A stretch of DNA of 64,000 nucleotides from Sinonovacula constricta (GCA_007844125.1 CM017571.1:1804077-1868076), one strand, 5' to 3'. Counted from the first letter of the stretch, positions 1 through 12,670 are shown. Notes: generated from the letters alone by a model not told the origin. Numbers and translations are program-made.

Positions 1-850
1 CATTTGTTTTATAATAATAATATTCAGCTCGGAGGAAAATCTATGTATGGACAGAAATATATAAAGAAGGGTGAATATACTTTCAATGATTTTTTAAATG
101 AAAATGGCAATATTACAAACTTTCTAGATTATGCAAGCATACTCTCATCTGTAAAAGCTTATTTAAGCAAGTTAATATTCACAATCTTGGAGATAAATTA
201 GTAGAACCATTACTACCCTTTTCAGTTTAATTATTACATAAAATAAAAACAGGGTGTAGAATTTGTTTGTTTATATGATGAAAAACGGTTTACGGCCAAG
301 ATCTGTAAGGAAATGGTTAATTGAATTAGGTGGTAAAAGAAGAGATATTTTAAAATTATTTAAGTAACCTTTTAAATGCCATCCAATTGCATTTTTACAA
401 TGGTTCCAAAGTAGAATAAATCAAAGAATTAAAGGAACTAACACTCTTCTAAAAAAGATGAATATAAAAAATAACAATTTATGCTCTCTGTGCCATCAAG
501 AAGATGAAACAATCTTTCACCGCTTCTATAAATGTAATTGGGAAGACCTTTTGGCATGAACTAATTACACTTATTAATACTCATTGTCCTATCTTAAATA
601 TTCAAATATCAAAGACAGACTTTATTTTTGGAAACAGATATTTCCATAATGTTATCAACTTGATATTTACACTTGTTAAATATGATATATTTAATACTAA
701 AGAAAAAAGCCAACATCCGAATGTTGGAGAATTTAAATGATATATATTAAATCAATACATAGCTGATCAAAACGTTGCTTATAAAAATACCAGAAAACAA
801 ATGATTAATATTGGAGACCAGTAATTAGTTTAATTAATGATATTATTTTG
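1..850 (+). pseudogene. L1/Tx1-like LINE ORF2, 3' end fragment
   Basis: Reading across two frames gives the carboxy end of a non-LTR retrotransposon polyprotein. The first part (from base 4) has the pattern 'YNNNIQLGGKS...NDFLNENGN' seen just before the terminal zinc knuckle in L1/Tx1-type elements. Around 480-540 a C-x2-C...H...C knuckle follows (LCSLCHQEDE then HRFYKC). After a +1 shift near 550 the typical tail continues (FWHELI, then KYDIF, then HPNVGEFK). No reverse transcriptase core lies in the window; it would be upstream of base 1. The stops and the shift show it is dead. Family placement rests on motif recognition only. Confidence 0.7.
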
Positions 851-1606
851 ATTTCATTGCCAAAGTCGGTAAAATATACATCCTGAACTGGATAATTCTG
901 GTTTGGATTTGTTTAGTTTCATGATTTCATGTTTCTGCTTGTAATGACATTTTGCAAAGTTTGCTAAATATTATACACATACTTAGAACTTGTCTTACGA
1001 CAAAGTTATCTGAAGTTAAGTACGCCTATCTGAGATCTAAATATTAATGCTTTTGGAAACTTTGCTATTTCAAAGGGTGACAACTCATATTTTACAATAA
1101 TTTGAGTTTACCAGAGTTAACTTATACCCGGTACATTAACAAATTCGCATAAACTGGTGATTTATTTTGTGTGTGTGATTTCCTCACATATGACTAATAA
1201 GTTATTTTGATTTGTTTTCACTATATTTTCCTACTTATTTTAGGGTACCGCTGTATTAATAAACATTGAACACCAATGGTAGATTGTATTAATATTCAGT
1301 TGAGTCTCCTTGCCTTTCCGAAAACAGCATCTTAAATTTGGGGTTCTTTTTCACACTTCTTAACAGTTCATATAATATACTTTTTATACATTTTATATAC
1401 TTTGTTTTCTTAAAATTCGTGTCTTCTTTCATTAATTCTTGTTGCACCAGAAAGACGCCTTAAACTCTAAGTTTATATTGAGTCCATATCTGCATCCTGA
1501 CAAGAAGCCGTTGACGAGAATGACCTCGCATTAGTTAAGTTGAGTTGAGTAACAGATAAATTACGACTGTTCGCTCCGACTACTTGTGTTCAGACAAAAA
1601 CCCTCT
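851..1606. other. AT-rich interval, no gene seen
   Basis: No exon-like open stretch, repeat head or inverted ends were recognised here. It probably starts with 3' untranslated sequence or flank of the LINE fragment on its left. Confidence 0.4.
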
Positions 1607-1670
1607 GCACAAGTTTTTAAAGATTGTATCCGATAGTTTGGGCCTTTATATTTCTCTCAAAAAACAACAT
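1607..1670 (+). repeat. possible fragment of the GACAGTTTG MITE end
   Basis: The stretch reads tttttaaagattgtatccga, then tagtttgggc. This resembles the terminal repeat of the MITE family found intact at 3884, 33948 and 42657 (TTTAAAGGTGGTATTCGACA, then GTTTGG). Only the one end is recognisable. Confidence 0.3.
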
Positions 1671-1725
1671 TAACTAATAATATTTCTCGAAATTAAGTAT
1701 TTAATATACATCTTACCCCTTATGT

Positions 1726-2300
1726 TTATTGCAGATTTAATCTTTTTATGTTTCCATTCTTTGGGGACAATGTGTACGCAGCTGTATACTGTGCGTACAG
1801 GCGGCTACACGCCTGTTTTAGTTTGACACTCCTCTCACCAGTTTTACGTTCAGTAACAGCTGCCGTCTTGTCAAGCACCAATCGGATGACCTCGGATAAT
1901 TCACGAATCATCTCTCGGATGTATGTAGGTATTCGGATCACCTCGGCCATTTCCCTAAATGGGACTTCCTTTGACACAGACGTCAAAACAAAGATGGCAG
2001 CTCGGATGACAGCTCATTACATTACAGTGCCTATAAAACTTCAATTTGTGGCGGCTTTAAATCTAAATCATCCGATTTTAATTTACCCAGCGCAGCAGAC
2101 ACGCAGCTGTCAAACGATGGCAGTGTTTTGTGCGAACTACATAGGCATATTCTTCTTCCGACTTCCGGCTAACAAAACGATCGTGATTTCAGTAAGTATT
2201 ATTGCACCAGATACATCCGAGGGATGATTGTCCCGACGACGGACTTACCCGAGGAGTTCCGATTGGCCAAGCACGTGACCATAGTTAACATTTACTTTTG
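1726..2300 (+). promoter_or_regulatory. GC-richer island with possible first exon and splice donor
   Basis: This 0.5-kb stretch is clearly richer in G+C and CpG than its surroundings. A plus-strand frame is open from 1748 to 2227. Inside it an ATG in a good context (aaagATGGC, 1994) leads to a strong splice donor at 2192 (TCA|GTAAGT). An ETS-type element, ACTTCCGG, sits at about 2161-2168. The octamer CGGATGAC and close variants recur near 1884, 1937 and 2003. A CpG-rich promoter with a first exon running rightward is the simplest reading. The predicted peptide matches no family I know, and no partner exon was identified downstream. Confidence 0.35.
1994..2191 (+). CDS. candidate first coding exon, unknown protein
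   Basis: Starting at ATG 1994 (MAARMTAHY...), 66 codons are open up to the donor GTAAGT at 2192. The peptide has a mildly hydrophobic stretch (CANYIGIFFF) but no recognisable domain. The frame is also open upstream to 1748, so the start is uncertain. Support comes only from the open frame, the G+C contrast and the donor. It could equally be a 5' untranslated exon or chance. Confidence 0.22.
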
Positions 2301-2416
2301 ACAATCGGAATTGGTGTCAATATAAAAAAAATGTTTCATACGGCTGTAAAGTAATAAAAATAAACATTCCGTATACTTTATTGTCGTAACAAATACATTG
2401 GTACATGTGTACTATT

Positions 2417-2426
2417 TGTGTGTGTG

Positions 2427-2458
<32 letters not shown>

Positions 2459-2487
2459 TGCGTGTGTGCGTTCGTGCGTGCGTGCGT
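2417..2487. repeat. (GT)n-(GCGT)n compound microsatellite
   Basis: A run of TG dinucleotides passes into CGTG tetranucleotides with a few interruptions (GTGTGCGTTCG). Such alternating purine-pyrimidine DNA can adopt Z-form. Confidence 0.95.
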
Positions 2488-3226
2488 AAATATATCAAAA
2501 TATTATAATCTTGTTCAAATCTCGTCCGTCAAGCCCTTTAACGATTTTCCATTTTAGTGGCAGATGTTACTGTGATCTGAAAGGCACGTGAACTCCAACA
2601 GGGAGAAATGTTTAGTGTGTGTTCACTTAGCAGCAAAGACATATACTAATTATCAATAGATTTTTAGCTTATAATAGAACTGCATCAGGGTTTTTCCTAG
2701 TTTATGGTACTCTTTAAACTCGACTCAATAGAAGGAAGCTCACAGATTCAACTGAGATTATTCATCGGCCCTGACGTAATCAGCGGTTGGTCAAAATCTT
2801 TCAAATATGGAGTCTCTCTTGGCAAATCAATGCTGGAACTGTATATTATACTAATGCTATACTAATAACAACACTGACCATATTAGGTAAAAAGAACTCA
2901 ATGGTCATTTAAAGTGTCTGTCAGATTGCTTGAAATCAGTTGTTCGGGGGAAAAACTTCTGTTACTGATATAAACATGTACAATGTAACTATCTCTTAAA
3001 AGTTGTATTTGGAAAACCTCAACGGCAGCCCAAATTCAGTATGTCCAGTTGTTGGCATTTTACTTATTTTGAACTTTTAAATTTGTTGGCTCAACGTTTA
3101 GACTTATAAAAAAGTACGAACAAGGTTGGATTGTGACACTTTTATAACATGTTTCGCTGTGTGCACTTGACCCCCAGATGGTTTGGAAGTAGTCAGCGGA
3201 GGTAATGATAAGCAACCATACCTGGT
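2488..3226. other. interval before the tandem array, no gene seen
   Basis: No convincing exon was found. The segment near 2990-3020 (cttaaaagttgtatttgg) weakly resembles the MITE end but was not followed by the rest of that element. Confidence 0.4.
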
Positions 3227-3519
3227 AGAGCGTCGGCTCCAGGTACAAGAGGCCCAGCGTTCGATCTCGGGCCGCGACATACCAAAGTCGTTATAAATGG
3301 TAGTGGTGAAGCTCCCTTGCTAACGCTCAAGCAAATATAAGGGTAGTTCCACGACTGGTTGGCCCGGTGTCAGGATAATGTGACTGGGTTTGGTATCATG
3401 CCAGGTGTTCACGTCATGCTATACACAGTGAAGGCGACACTATATCTGCTTCAAGTGGACACCGTCTCCAGATACCTGCAATACTGTTGGTGGGACGATA
3501 AACCCAATAAACAAACAAG
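3219..3519 (+). mobile_element. SINE-A copy 1 (array left border)
   Basis: A tRNA-like head (TGGTAGAGCGTCGG as box A, GTTCGATCTCGGG as a damaged box B) is followed by a shared body (ttggcccggtgtcaggataa) and a tail ending in aaacccaataaacaaacaa. Its left flank is unique, so it marks the left edge of the array. Confidence 0.8.
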
Positions 3520-3604
3520 GACAAGCATCATACAATGTAAGATTATCTACTTTATTTACAACAATTTATGAATAGACACAGTTCTGTATAAAATCCTTGG
3601 GATG

Positions 3605-3770
3605 TTCCAGCGTTATGGAGGGTGGAGTCGCTCACTTATGATTGTACTGATGCCTTCTCGTTTCACCATGCGAGTTCGAGACCTGGCTCTGGGCTCTAGT
3701 GGTTGTCTTCTAGCTCCTCTGGGCTGTTATTTTACCCAGACATGTGTCATTTGGGTGCTGATCCATTTTA
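3605..3770 (+). mobile_element. SINE-B copy in unit 1 (shortened)
   Basis: A tRNA-like head (GGAGTCGCTCACTTATG ... GCGAGTTCGAGACC) is followed by a short body with the family signature ACCCAGACATGTGTC. The rest of the tail seen in units 2 and 3 is missing. Confidence 0.6.
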
Positions 3771-3883
3771 TTTTTTTCGTTGTATGAGAAATTGGAATAA
3801 TGTGAGTATTTAGATAAAATGGATGCTTGCATGTCATATTAAATCGCTAAGACGCTCGTAATGCGTTTGGAAATCTCTCATCC

Positions 3884-4321
3884 ACTTAAAAGTTGTATTC
3901 GACAGTTTGGGTCAAATATTTTTCACAAATATCAAAATAAGTGATTGTTACCGGAAAAGGTCCAGTAAAATACTGTTCATGGATTCCCTAGATCTGTGTG
4001 AACAGTGTATCATAAATCTCAACACGTGGCATATTACTTCTGAGATCTCGTTGTAAGGTCAGCCGGGTAGTCTGCGCTGAAGTCGGTATCTATTTTTAGC
4101 AGATATCATTTCCTGTTTATTTATAGATTTAGAAAGAATAAACATTCAGAGTGATTTTTTTTGCATGAGTACTGTATTATAATATACGTAGTTGTCATAA
4201 CCATCTTTACTTTGACTAAATTGTGAATTTATGCAGAAATTATGAATAAGTTCCATGACACCGCGGGGAAATTTTGTTACATGGTTTTGTCATAGATAAA
4301 CTGTCGAATACCACCTTTAAA
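3884..4321. mobile_element. MITE copy in unit 1 (GACAGTTTG family)
   Basis: The element opens with ACTTAAAAGTTGTATTCGAC and closes with GTCGAATACCACCTTTAAAT, which are inverted copies of each other (about 25 bases including the adjoining CAGTTT / AAACTG). It is 438 bases long with no coding frame, so it is a non-autonomous element. A target duplication could not be decided by eye. Confidence 0.75.
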
Positions 4322-4544
4322 TCTGCATACTAATGTCACGTCGATTGACAGTTTTTGTTTTTAATTCTTTACATCCCCCGAGAAGAAAGTAGTTTTCGTT
4401 GAGAAAGACAACAAATCAGGTCGGAAACCCCTTGTTGACTGGTGTCCAAAAATTGTTTCCTATTTAGTTATTTTTAAAGCTTTGTTCTAAAGCCTTTTTT
4501 TACCTTATGTTTTTATTACGCTGTTATTTTAGTTAAACCTCGTG

Positions 4545-4617
4545 GTTTGTTTGTTGTTGTGTTGTTGTTGTTTTTATTTGTTGTTGTTGTTTGTTTGTTT
4601 TTGCTGTTGTTGGCACG
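4545..4617. repeat. TTG-rich tract, unit 1
   Basis: Interrupted TTG/TTTG repeats on the plus strand. The length differs between units, as expected for slippage. Confidence 0.85.
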
Positions 4618-7242
4618 TAGAACTAAGATTTATTTTGAGTGATATTTATAATTTTAGAAGCGAATTACAATGACTTCTTTAGTTGGAACAAGTGGCTGTT
4701 CATATTCCTATCATTATTAATAAAGCTTACATTTTGTTTTGTTCTAGATAACCTTCACCTACGCAAAACTGTGAACACCTACACAAAACTGTCAGCAAGT
4801 TACTATGACTTAAGTTTAAGCAAAAAATTATGGCTGATGTAAATTTCAATTTCGCACACATCGACCCTTGTGTAGTTTTTTTTAATAATACATGTACATC
4901 TAGAATTAAACATGGGACAGAACTAAGCAAATTTAACAAAATTGTCGAGGTATTCCGATTTAGTAATGTTTAATTAACAAGATTTATGATCAGTAGCTTG
5001 GTAGCATATGCCGTATGATCTAAAGGTAACATGTTTGGCTTTCATACTCGAGGTTACTTGTTTGAACCAACATGCTGCTATTTATATATTTTTTATTATT
5101 ATTTTGTTTAGAATATTTTTTTCCAATTTTGTTTACATAAATAAAGATTATCTTATACATAAATTAAGGTTATCTAATGATTGCCAATTTGGGTGAATTA
5201 TGTAATTGTTCTTAAAAAAAAGAACTATAAAGACGATAAAGACCTTTAAATCAAAGAAATAGATCGACCGCAATGGGAAAATGTACAAGATAGATGAAGC
5301 GAAAAATCACAGGCAAGGAAGGTAATACATTCAGCATTGTGGTAGATTTATCGCAGTATTCTCCCTTGGAACATATTTCTTTTAATTTTCATGGGAAACT
5401 AAAAGTTCATTAGCCTGTATCAAACTTTGGTTAACAAATTAATTTACACAACATGCCAAGGCTGAATTTAACTTTTCTTAAAAACTTAAACGATCGCATG
5501 GAATTGATCAGTATACTGAGTTGTATTTGAGTATTCCATATTTAAAATTTCTATCTTTAAATATTCAATCTATAAATACGATAAAAACAAGTTTTAATAA
5601 ATTTACCATTTAAAAATGGAAAATGTCACATGTTGTGTTGTAACTGTTTGCTAGCGCTAGTAAATGACCTTATATGGCATCGTAAACAGGTTTGATTTAA
5701 AGTTTTTTAAAAGTGTTTGGTATAAGCAGACGAATAAGAAACGTCAATTATTCTTCGATACCGCAGTTCCTGCAACAGTTCCTCTGTGTTTTGCTTGTAA
5801 TTCAAAATCTGTTATCATGATTGGTTGTATGTTCCGAAGGTGTTGGATCTATTAATAATGAGAGAAGAGTCTGTTCATAAGATTCACCTTTCTTTGTCCT
5901 CAACAGATATGACACATAGACATTAATTATTCAATTAGCACAACTACACATCAACAATTGCAAAAGGTACATGTATTTATTTTACAGACGCCTGTATTCC
6001 GCATACCGTACTGGCGTAAGAACACAGTTTTATGCCTTTCGTTACCCAAGAACAGGAAACAGAACAAAACAAAAGAGTCCCTTTTTCTGCTTACGAATAC
6101 GGATTAAAAGTTGAATGAAGAAGACTGATTAAATGGCATTTTTGTACAAAGTATGTGTAAATCAGTCAGTAAATGTCAGTTTTTATGGAAGTTTAATGAT
6201 AGATTGTTGCAAATCAGCTATTGAACAGGGATGTCTTTGGCCTGTTTGACCTGTCAAGTCACCGGATATACTTTTGAAATTATTGGTCTAGACTACTGGT
6301 CAACATGCAATTTCCAGCGGCTAGAAAATGTCGCAATATATAGTATTACAAAGTTCAGGTAAGATTTTTCTGTTCTGGAAGTTAACAAAAATGTTCTGTT
6401 CACAGATATTTGTATGAAACATATAGTGAACAAAACTGTGTTCTTAGGCCTACTCCCGCTTTTTGTATGTAAAGGGACTTTACTCTAACTACAAAAAACT
6501 ACATTCTTACCTCCCTTGTGGGTAGGTATATGGTATAGAGTTACTGCAGAAAATTTAAGATTGTTCACTTTTAAGAAAGATTTAAGACTTAAGAATGGGA
6601 ACAACGTTTATTTTATTCATTTAGATAAGAATTAATGAAAACGCTCATGCTATTTTTAAATTAAACTACTAATTAATAAGTTAAATGAAAATAAAATTGG
6701 GTATATTTCTTACATAAAGTATATGAAAATACCTTCCTATAAGGGGACATTTACAACATCATATAGAAATGTCACTGACTGACTAATGTCATGAATAATG
6801 ACAAGACAAAAAAATATTATATCAAAAAATATTTTTATTTGTAAAAAGCAATACGATCACAGTTTGTCTGCCATTGGTTTGAATCCATAATTATGACCCA
6901 CATAAACTATTTTAAATATACCAGACTTTAAAATAAAAAAATTATTATGTATTATTCCATTTCAATGTGTAGTGGTTTCCGCCAAATATTGTTTCTGTAT
7001 ACTATTTATATACGTTTTATTTTATTATATATTATTTATGATCATATAATATTTCGTTGGTTTTTTTTTGCGTGCATATCCCAGTAAAAACTGTGTTTTT
7101 TTTAAGGACTGGGGCAAGTATTCGCTAACTATTCCTATGTAAGAATTGCTCAAGTCATGGACTTCAATCCACAATATATTCAATATGTGTTCAGCTACAT
7201 ATCTGTATTCATGCATGAAACATGAACTTAAACATTTCTTTC

Positions 7243-7542
7243 ATTTCGGCAGAGCGTCGGCTCCAGGTACGGGAGGTAAGGTTCGATCCCGGGCCGCGAC
7301 ATACCAAAGTCGTTAAAAATGGTAGTGGTATAGCTCCCTTGCTAACGCTCAAGCAAATATAAGGGTAGTTCCACGACTGGTTGGCCCGGTGTCAGGATAA
7401 TGTGACTGGGTGTGCTATCATGCCAGGTGTTCACAGCATGCTATACACAGTGAAGGCATCTCTATATCTGCTTCAAGTGGACACCGTCACCAGATAACTG
7501 AAATACTGTTGGTGGGACGATAAACCCCATAAATAAACAAGG
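7243..7542 (+). mobile_element. SINE-A copy 2
   Basis: Same SINE as at 3219, with a better box B (GGTTCGATCCCGGG). In the unequal-crossing-over model this is a hybrid element between units 1 and 2. Confidence 0.85.
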
Positions 7543-7627
7543 ACAAGCATATTAAAATGTAAGATTATCTACTTTATTTACAACAATTTATGAATAGACA
7601 CAGTTCTTTATAAAATCCTTTGGATGT

Positions 7628-7835
7628 TCCAGCGTTACGGAGGTTGGAGTCGCTGACTTATGATTGTACTGACGCCTTCTCGCCTCACCGTGCGAGTTCG
7701 AGACCTGGCTCTGGTCGAAAACATAATAGTTGTATTCCACCTCTCCTGGGTTGTTAATTTACCCTGACAAGTGTCTTTGGTCGCCCTTATCCAATAATAG
7801 CTGGGCGTAGCTATAATATTATTTAGTTGCAATGT
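7628..7835 (+). mobile_element. SINE-B copy in unit 2
   Basis: Head with GCGAGTTCGAGACCTGGCTC, body 'gtcgaaaacataatagttgt' and family 3' part (CCAATAATAGCTGGGCGTAG), matching other SINE-B copies such as 59416-59645. Confidence 0.65.
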
Positions 7836-8063
7836 TTTAATTATTTATATATGCGCATGTAGATGTTGAATAAATAAACGAGTCTAAGACCTTGGAAAAA
7901 TTGTGTGCTTAGCGGAACCTGACCCTGTCCTACATTTGAGTGCTGTTCCATTTTTTTCGTTGTATGAGAAATCGGAATAATGTGAGTATTCAGATAAAAT
8001 GGATGCTTGCATGTCATATTTAATCGCTAAGACGCTCGTAATGCGTTTGGAAATCTTTTATCC

Positions 8064-8500
8064 ACTTAAAAGTGGTACCCGACAGTTTGGGTCAAATATT
8101 TTTCACAAATATCAAAATAAGTCATTGTTACCGGAAAAGGTCCAGTAAAATACTGTTCATGGATTCCCTAGATCTGTGTGAACAGTGTATCATAAATCTC
8201 AACACGTGGCATATTACTTCTGAGATCTCGTTGTAAGGTTACCCGGGAAGTCCGCGCTGAAGTCGGTATCTATTTTTAGCAGATATCATTTCCTGTTTAT
8301 TTATAGATTTAGAAAGAATGGACATTCAGAGTGATTTTTTCGCATGGGTACTGTATTATAATATACGTAGTTGTCATAACCATCTTTACTTTGACTAAAT
8401 TGTGAATTTATGCAGAAATTATGAATAAGTTCCATGACACCGCGGGGAAATTTTGTTACATGGTTTTGTCATAGATAAACTGTCGTATACCACCTTTAAA
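8064..8500. mobile_element. MITE copy in unit 2
   Basis: Same element and position as in unit 1, with a slightly changed left end (AGTGGTACCCGACAG). Confidence 0.75.
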
Positions 8501-8737
8501 TCTGCATACTAATGTCACATCGATTGACAGTTTTTGTTTTTAATTCTTTACATCCCCCTAGAAGAAAGTAGTTTTCGTTGAGAAAGACAACAAATCAGCT
8601 CGGAAACCCCTTGTTGACTGGTGTCCAAAAATTGTTTCCTATTTAGTTATTTTTAAAGCTTTGCTCTAAAGCCATTTTTTACCTTAAGTATTTTATTACG
8701 CTGTTACTATTTTATTACTATTTTAGATAAACCTCGT

Positions 8738-8805
8738 GGTTTGTTTGTTGTTGTGTTGTTGTTGTTGTTTTTTTTTTGTTGTTGTTGTTGTTTGCTGTTG
8801 TTGTC
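8738..8805. repeat. TTG-rich tract, unit 2
   Basis: Counterpart of the unit 1 tract, with a different arrangement of T-runs. Confidence 0.85.
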
Positions 8806-9639
8806 ACGTAGAACTAAGATTTATTTTGAGTGATATTTATAATTTCAGAAGCGAATTACAATGACTTCTTTAGTTTGAACAAGTGGCTGTTCATATTCCT
8901 ATCATTATTAATAAAGCTTACATTTTGTTTTGTTCTAGATGACCTTCACCTACGCAAAACTGTGAACACCTACACAAAACTGTCAGCAAGTTACTATGAC
9001 TTAAGTTTAAGCAAAAAATTATGGCTGATGTAAATTTCAATTTCGCACACATCGACCCTTGTGTAGTTTTTTAATAATACATGTACATTTAGAATTAAAC
9101 ATGGGACAGAACTAAGCAAATTTAACAAAATTGTCGAGGTATTCCGATTTAGTAATGTTTAATTAACAAGATTTTTGATCAGTAGCTTCGTAGCATATGC
9201 CGTATGATCTAAAGGTAACATGTTTGGCTTTCATACTCGAGGTTATTTGTTTGAACCAACATGCTGCTATTTATATTTTTTTATTATTTTTTTGTTTAGT
9301 ATATTTTTTCCAATTTTGTTTGCATAAATAAAGATTATCTTATACATAAATAAAGGTTATCTTATCATTGCCAATTTGGGTGAATTATGTAACTGTTCTA
9401 AGAAAAAGAACAATATGACGATAAAGACCTTTAAATCAAAGAAATAGATCGACCGCAATGGGAAAATGTACAAGATAAATGGAGCTAAAAATCACAGGCA
9501 AGGAAGGTAATACAGTCAGCATTGTGATAGATTTATCGCAGTATTCTCTCTTGGAACATATTTCTTTTAATTTTCATGGGAAACTCAAAGTTCATTAGCC
9601 TGCATCAAACTTTGGTGAACACAAATTATTTCGCACAAC

Positions 9640-9879
9640 ATGTCAAGGCTAACTTTTCTTAAAAGCTTAAACGATCGCATGGAATTGATCAGGGTTCTGA
9701 GTTGGTTGAATTTTAATATTCCATATTCAAAATTTCCATCTTTAAATATTCAATCTACAAATAGGATAAAAACAGGTTTTAATAATTTACCAATTATAAA
9801 TGGAAAATGTCACATGTTTTGTTGTAACTGTTTGCTAGCGCTAGTAAATTACCTTATATGGCATCGTAAACAAGTTTGA
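9640..9879 (+). pseudogene. short frame open only in tandem unit 2
   Basis: A 79-codon frame (MSRLTFLKSLND... to ...LIWHRKQV) is open here. The matching positions in unit 1 (from 5453) and unit 3 (from 13785) share the first residues but stop early after small indels. The peptide has a Cys-containing patch (KCHMFCCNC) but no domain I recognise. I see no splice sites that clearly bracket it. It may be a remnant exon duplicated with the unit, or chance. Confidence 0.2.
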
Positions 9880-11433
9880 TTTGAAGTTTGTTTAAAGTGT
9901 TTTGGTATAAGCAGACGAATAAGAAACGTCAATTATTCTTCGATACCGCAGTTTCTGCAACAGTTTCTCTGTGTTGTGCTTGTCATTCAAAATCTGTTAT
10001 CATGATTGGTAGTATGTTCCGAAGGTGTTGGATCTATTAATAATGAGAGAAGAGTCTGTTCATAAGATTCACCTTTCTTTGTCCTCAACAGATATGACAC
10101 ATAGACATTCAAGTTCAATTAGCACAACTACACATCAACAATTGCAAAAGGTACATGTATTTGTTTTACAGACGCCTGTATTCCGCATACGGTACTGGCG
10201 TCAGAACACAGTTTTATGCCTTTCGTTACCCAAGAACAGGAAACAGAACAAGACAAAAGAGTTCCTTTTTCTGCTGACGAATACTGATTAAAAGTTGAAT
10301 GAAGAAGACTGATTAAATGGCATTTTTGTACAAAGTATGTGTAAATCAGTCAGTTAATGACAGTTTTGATGGAAGTTTAATGATAGATTGTTGCAATTCA
10401 GCTTGTGAACAGGGATGTCTTTGGCCTGTTTACCGCCGAGATTATTGACCTGTCAAGTCACCGGATATACTTTTGAAATTATTGGTCTAGACTACTGGTC
10501 AACATGCAATTTCCTGCGGCTAGAAAATGTCGCAATATATATTATTACAAAGTTCAGGTAAGATTTTTCTGTTCGGGAAGTAAACAAAAATGTTCTGTTC
10601 ACAGATGCTTATATGAAACATATAGTGAAAAAAACTGTGTTCTTAGGCCTACTCCCGCCTTTTTGTATGTAAAGGGACTTTACTCTAACTACAAAAAACT
10701 GCATTCTTACCTCCCTTGTGGGTAGGTATATGGTATAGAGTTACTGCAGAAAATTTAAGATTGTTCACTTTTGAGAAAGATTTATGACTTAAGAATGGGC
10801 ACAACATTTATTTTATTCATTTAGATAAGAATTAAAGAACACTCTTATGTTATATTTATTTAAGCTATTAATTAATAAGGTAATTAAAAATAAAATTGGG
10901 TATATTTCTTACATAAAGTATATAAAAATACATTCCCATAAGGAGACATTTACAACATCATATAGAAATGTCACTGTCTGACTAATGTCATGCATAATGA
11001 CAAGATAAATAAATATTATATCAAAAAATATTTTTATTTATAAAAATCAATACGATGACAGTTTATCTACTATTGGTTTGAATCCCTTATTATGACCAAC
11101 ATAAACTATTTTAAATATACCACACTTTAAAATAAAAAAAATGTAATATTCCATTTCAATCTGTAGTGGTTTCCGCCAAATATTGTTTATGTATACTATT
11201 TATATACGTTTTATTTTATTATATATCATTTATGATCATATAATATTTCGTTTTTTATGCGTGCATATCCCAATAAAAACTTTGTTGTTTTTTTAAGAAC
11301 TAGGGCCAGTATTCGTTAACTATTCTTATGTAAGAATTGCTCAAGTCATGGACTTCAATCCACAATATATTCAATATGTATTCAGCTACATATCTGTATT
11401 CATGCATGAAACATGAACTTAAACATTTCTTGC

Positions 11434-11712
11434 ATTTCGGTAGAGCGTCGGCTCCAGGTACGAGCCGCAACATACCAAAGTTGTTAAAATGGTAGTGGTA
11501 TAGCTCCCTTGCTAACGCTCAAGCAAATATAAGGGTAGTTCCACGACTGGTTGGCCCGGTGTCAGGATAATGTGACTGGGTGTGATATCATGCCAGGTGT
11601 TCACGGCATGCTATACACAGTGAAGGCAGCACTATATCTGCTTCAAGTGGACACCGTCACCAGATAACTGCAATACTGTTGGTGGGACGATAAACCCCAT
11701 AAATAAACAAGG
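11434..11712 (+). mobile_element. SINE-A copy 3, head deleted in part
   Basis: Same SINE. The box B region is missing: 'ccaggtacg' runs directly into 'agccgcaaca'. This copy has therefore lost its internal promoter. Confidence 0.85.
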
Positions 11713-11795
11713 ACAAGCATATTAAAATGTAAGATGATCTACTTTATTTACAACAATTTATGAATAGACACAGTTCTTTATAAAATCCTTGGGAT

Positions 11796-12008
11796 GTTCC
11801 AGCGTTACGGAGGGTAGAGTCGCTAACTTATGATTGTACTGACACCTTCTCGCCTCACCGTGCGAGTTCGAGACCTGGCTCTGGTCGAAAACATTATAGT
11901 TGTATTCCAGCTCTCCTGGGTTGTTAATTTGCCCTGACAAATGTCTTTGTTCGTCCTTATCCAATAATAGCTGGGCGTAGCTATAATATTATTTAGTTGC
12001 AATGTTTT
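11796..12008 (+). mobile_element. SINE-B copy in unit 3
   Basis: Near-identical counterpart of 7628-7835, in the same position within the tandem unit. Confidence 0.65.
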
Positions 12009-12232
12009 AATTATTTATATATGCGCATGTAGATGTTGAATAAATAAACGAGTCTACGACCTTGGAAAATTGTGTGCTTAGCGGAACCAGACCCTGTCCT
12101 ACATTTGAGTGCTGTTCCATTTTTTTCGTTGTATGAGAAATCGGAATAATGTGAGTATTCAGATAAAATGGATGCTTGCATGTCATATTTAATCGCTAAG
12201 ACGCTCGTAATGCGTTTGGAACACTTTCATCC

Positions 12233-12670
12233 ACTTAAAAGTGGTATTCGACAGTTTGGGTCAAAAATTTTTCACAAGTATCAAAATAAGTCATTGTTAC
12301 CGGAAAAGGTCCAGTAAAAAGCTGTTCATGGATTTCCTAGACCTGTGTGAACAGTGTATCATAAATCTTAACACGTGGCATATTACTTCTGAGATCTCGT
12401 TGTAAGGTCAGCCGGGTAGTCTGCGCTGAAGCCGGTATCTATTTTTAGCAGATATCATTTCCTGTTTATTTATAGATTTAGAGAGAATGGACATTTAGAG
12501 TGATTTTTTTGCATGAGTACTGTATTATAATATAGGCAGTTATTATAACCATCTTTTACTTAGGCTAAATTTTGAATGTATGCAGAAATTATGAATAAGT
12601 TCCATGAAACCGTGGGGAAATTTTGTTACATTTTTTTGACATATATAAACTGTCGAATACCACCTTTAAA
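12233..12670. mobile_element. MITE copy in unit 3
   Basis: Same element as in units 1 and 2. Both inverted ends are recognisable (AGTGGTATTCGACAG and CTGTCGAATACCACC). Confidence 0.75.

Larger units (their letters stand above)
3227..7250 (+). repeat. tandem unit 1 (4024 bp)
   Basis: First copy of the unit. It is shorter than the other two because about 165 bases of the SINE-B tail region (7714-7948 in unit 2) are missing near 3690-3760. In its right half it shares small differences with unit 3 rather than unit 2, for example the sequence around 5925 and the missing block near 6244. Confidence 0.9.
7251..11441 (+). repeat. tandem unit 2 (4191 bp)
   Basis: Second and longest copy. It alone contains the block accgccgagattattgacc (about 10431-10449) and keeps short reading frames that are interrupted in units 1 and 3 (9640-9879 and 10504-10725). 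Confidence 0.9.
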
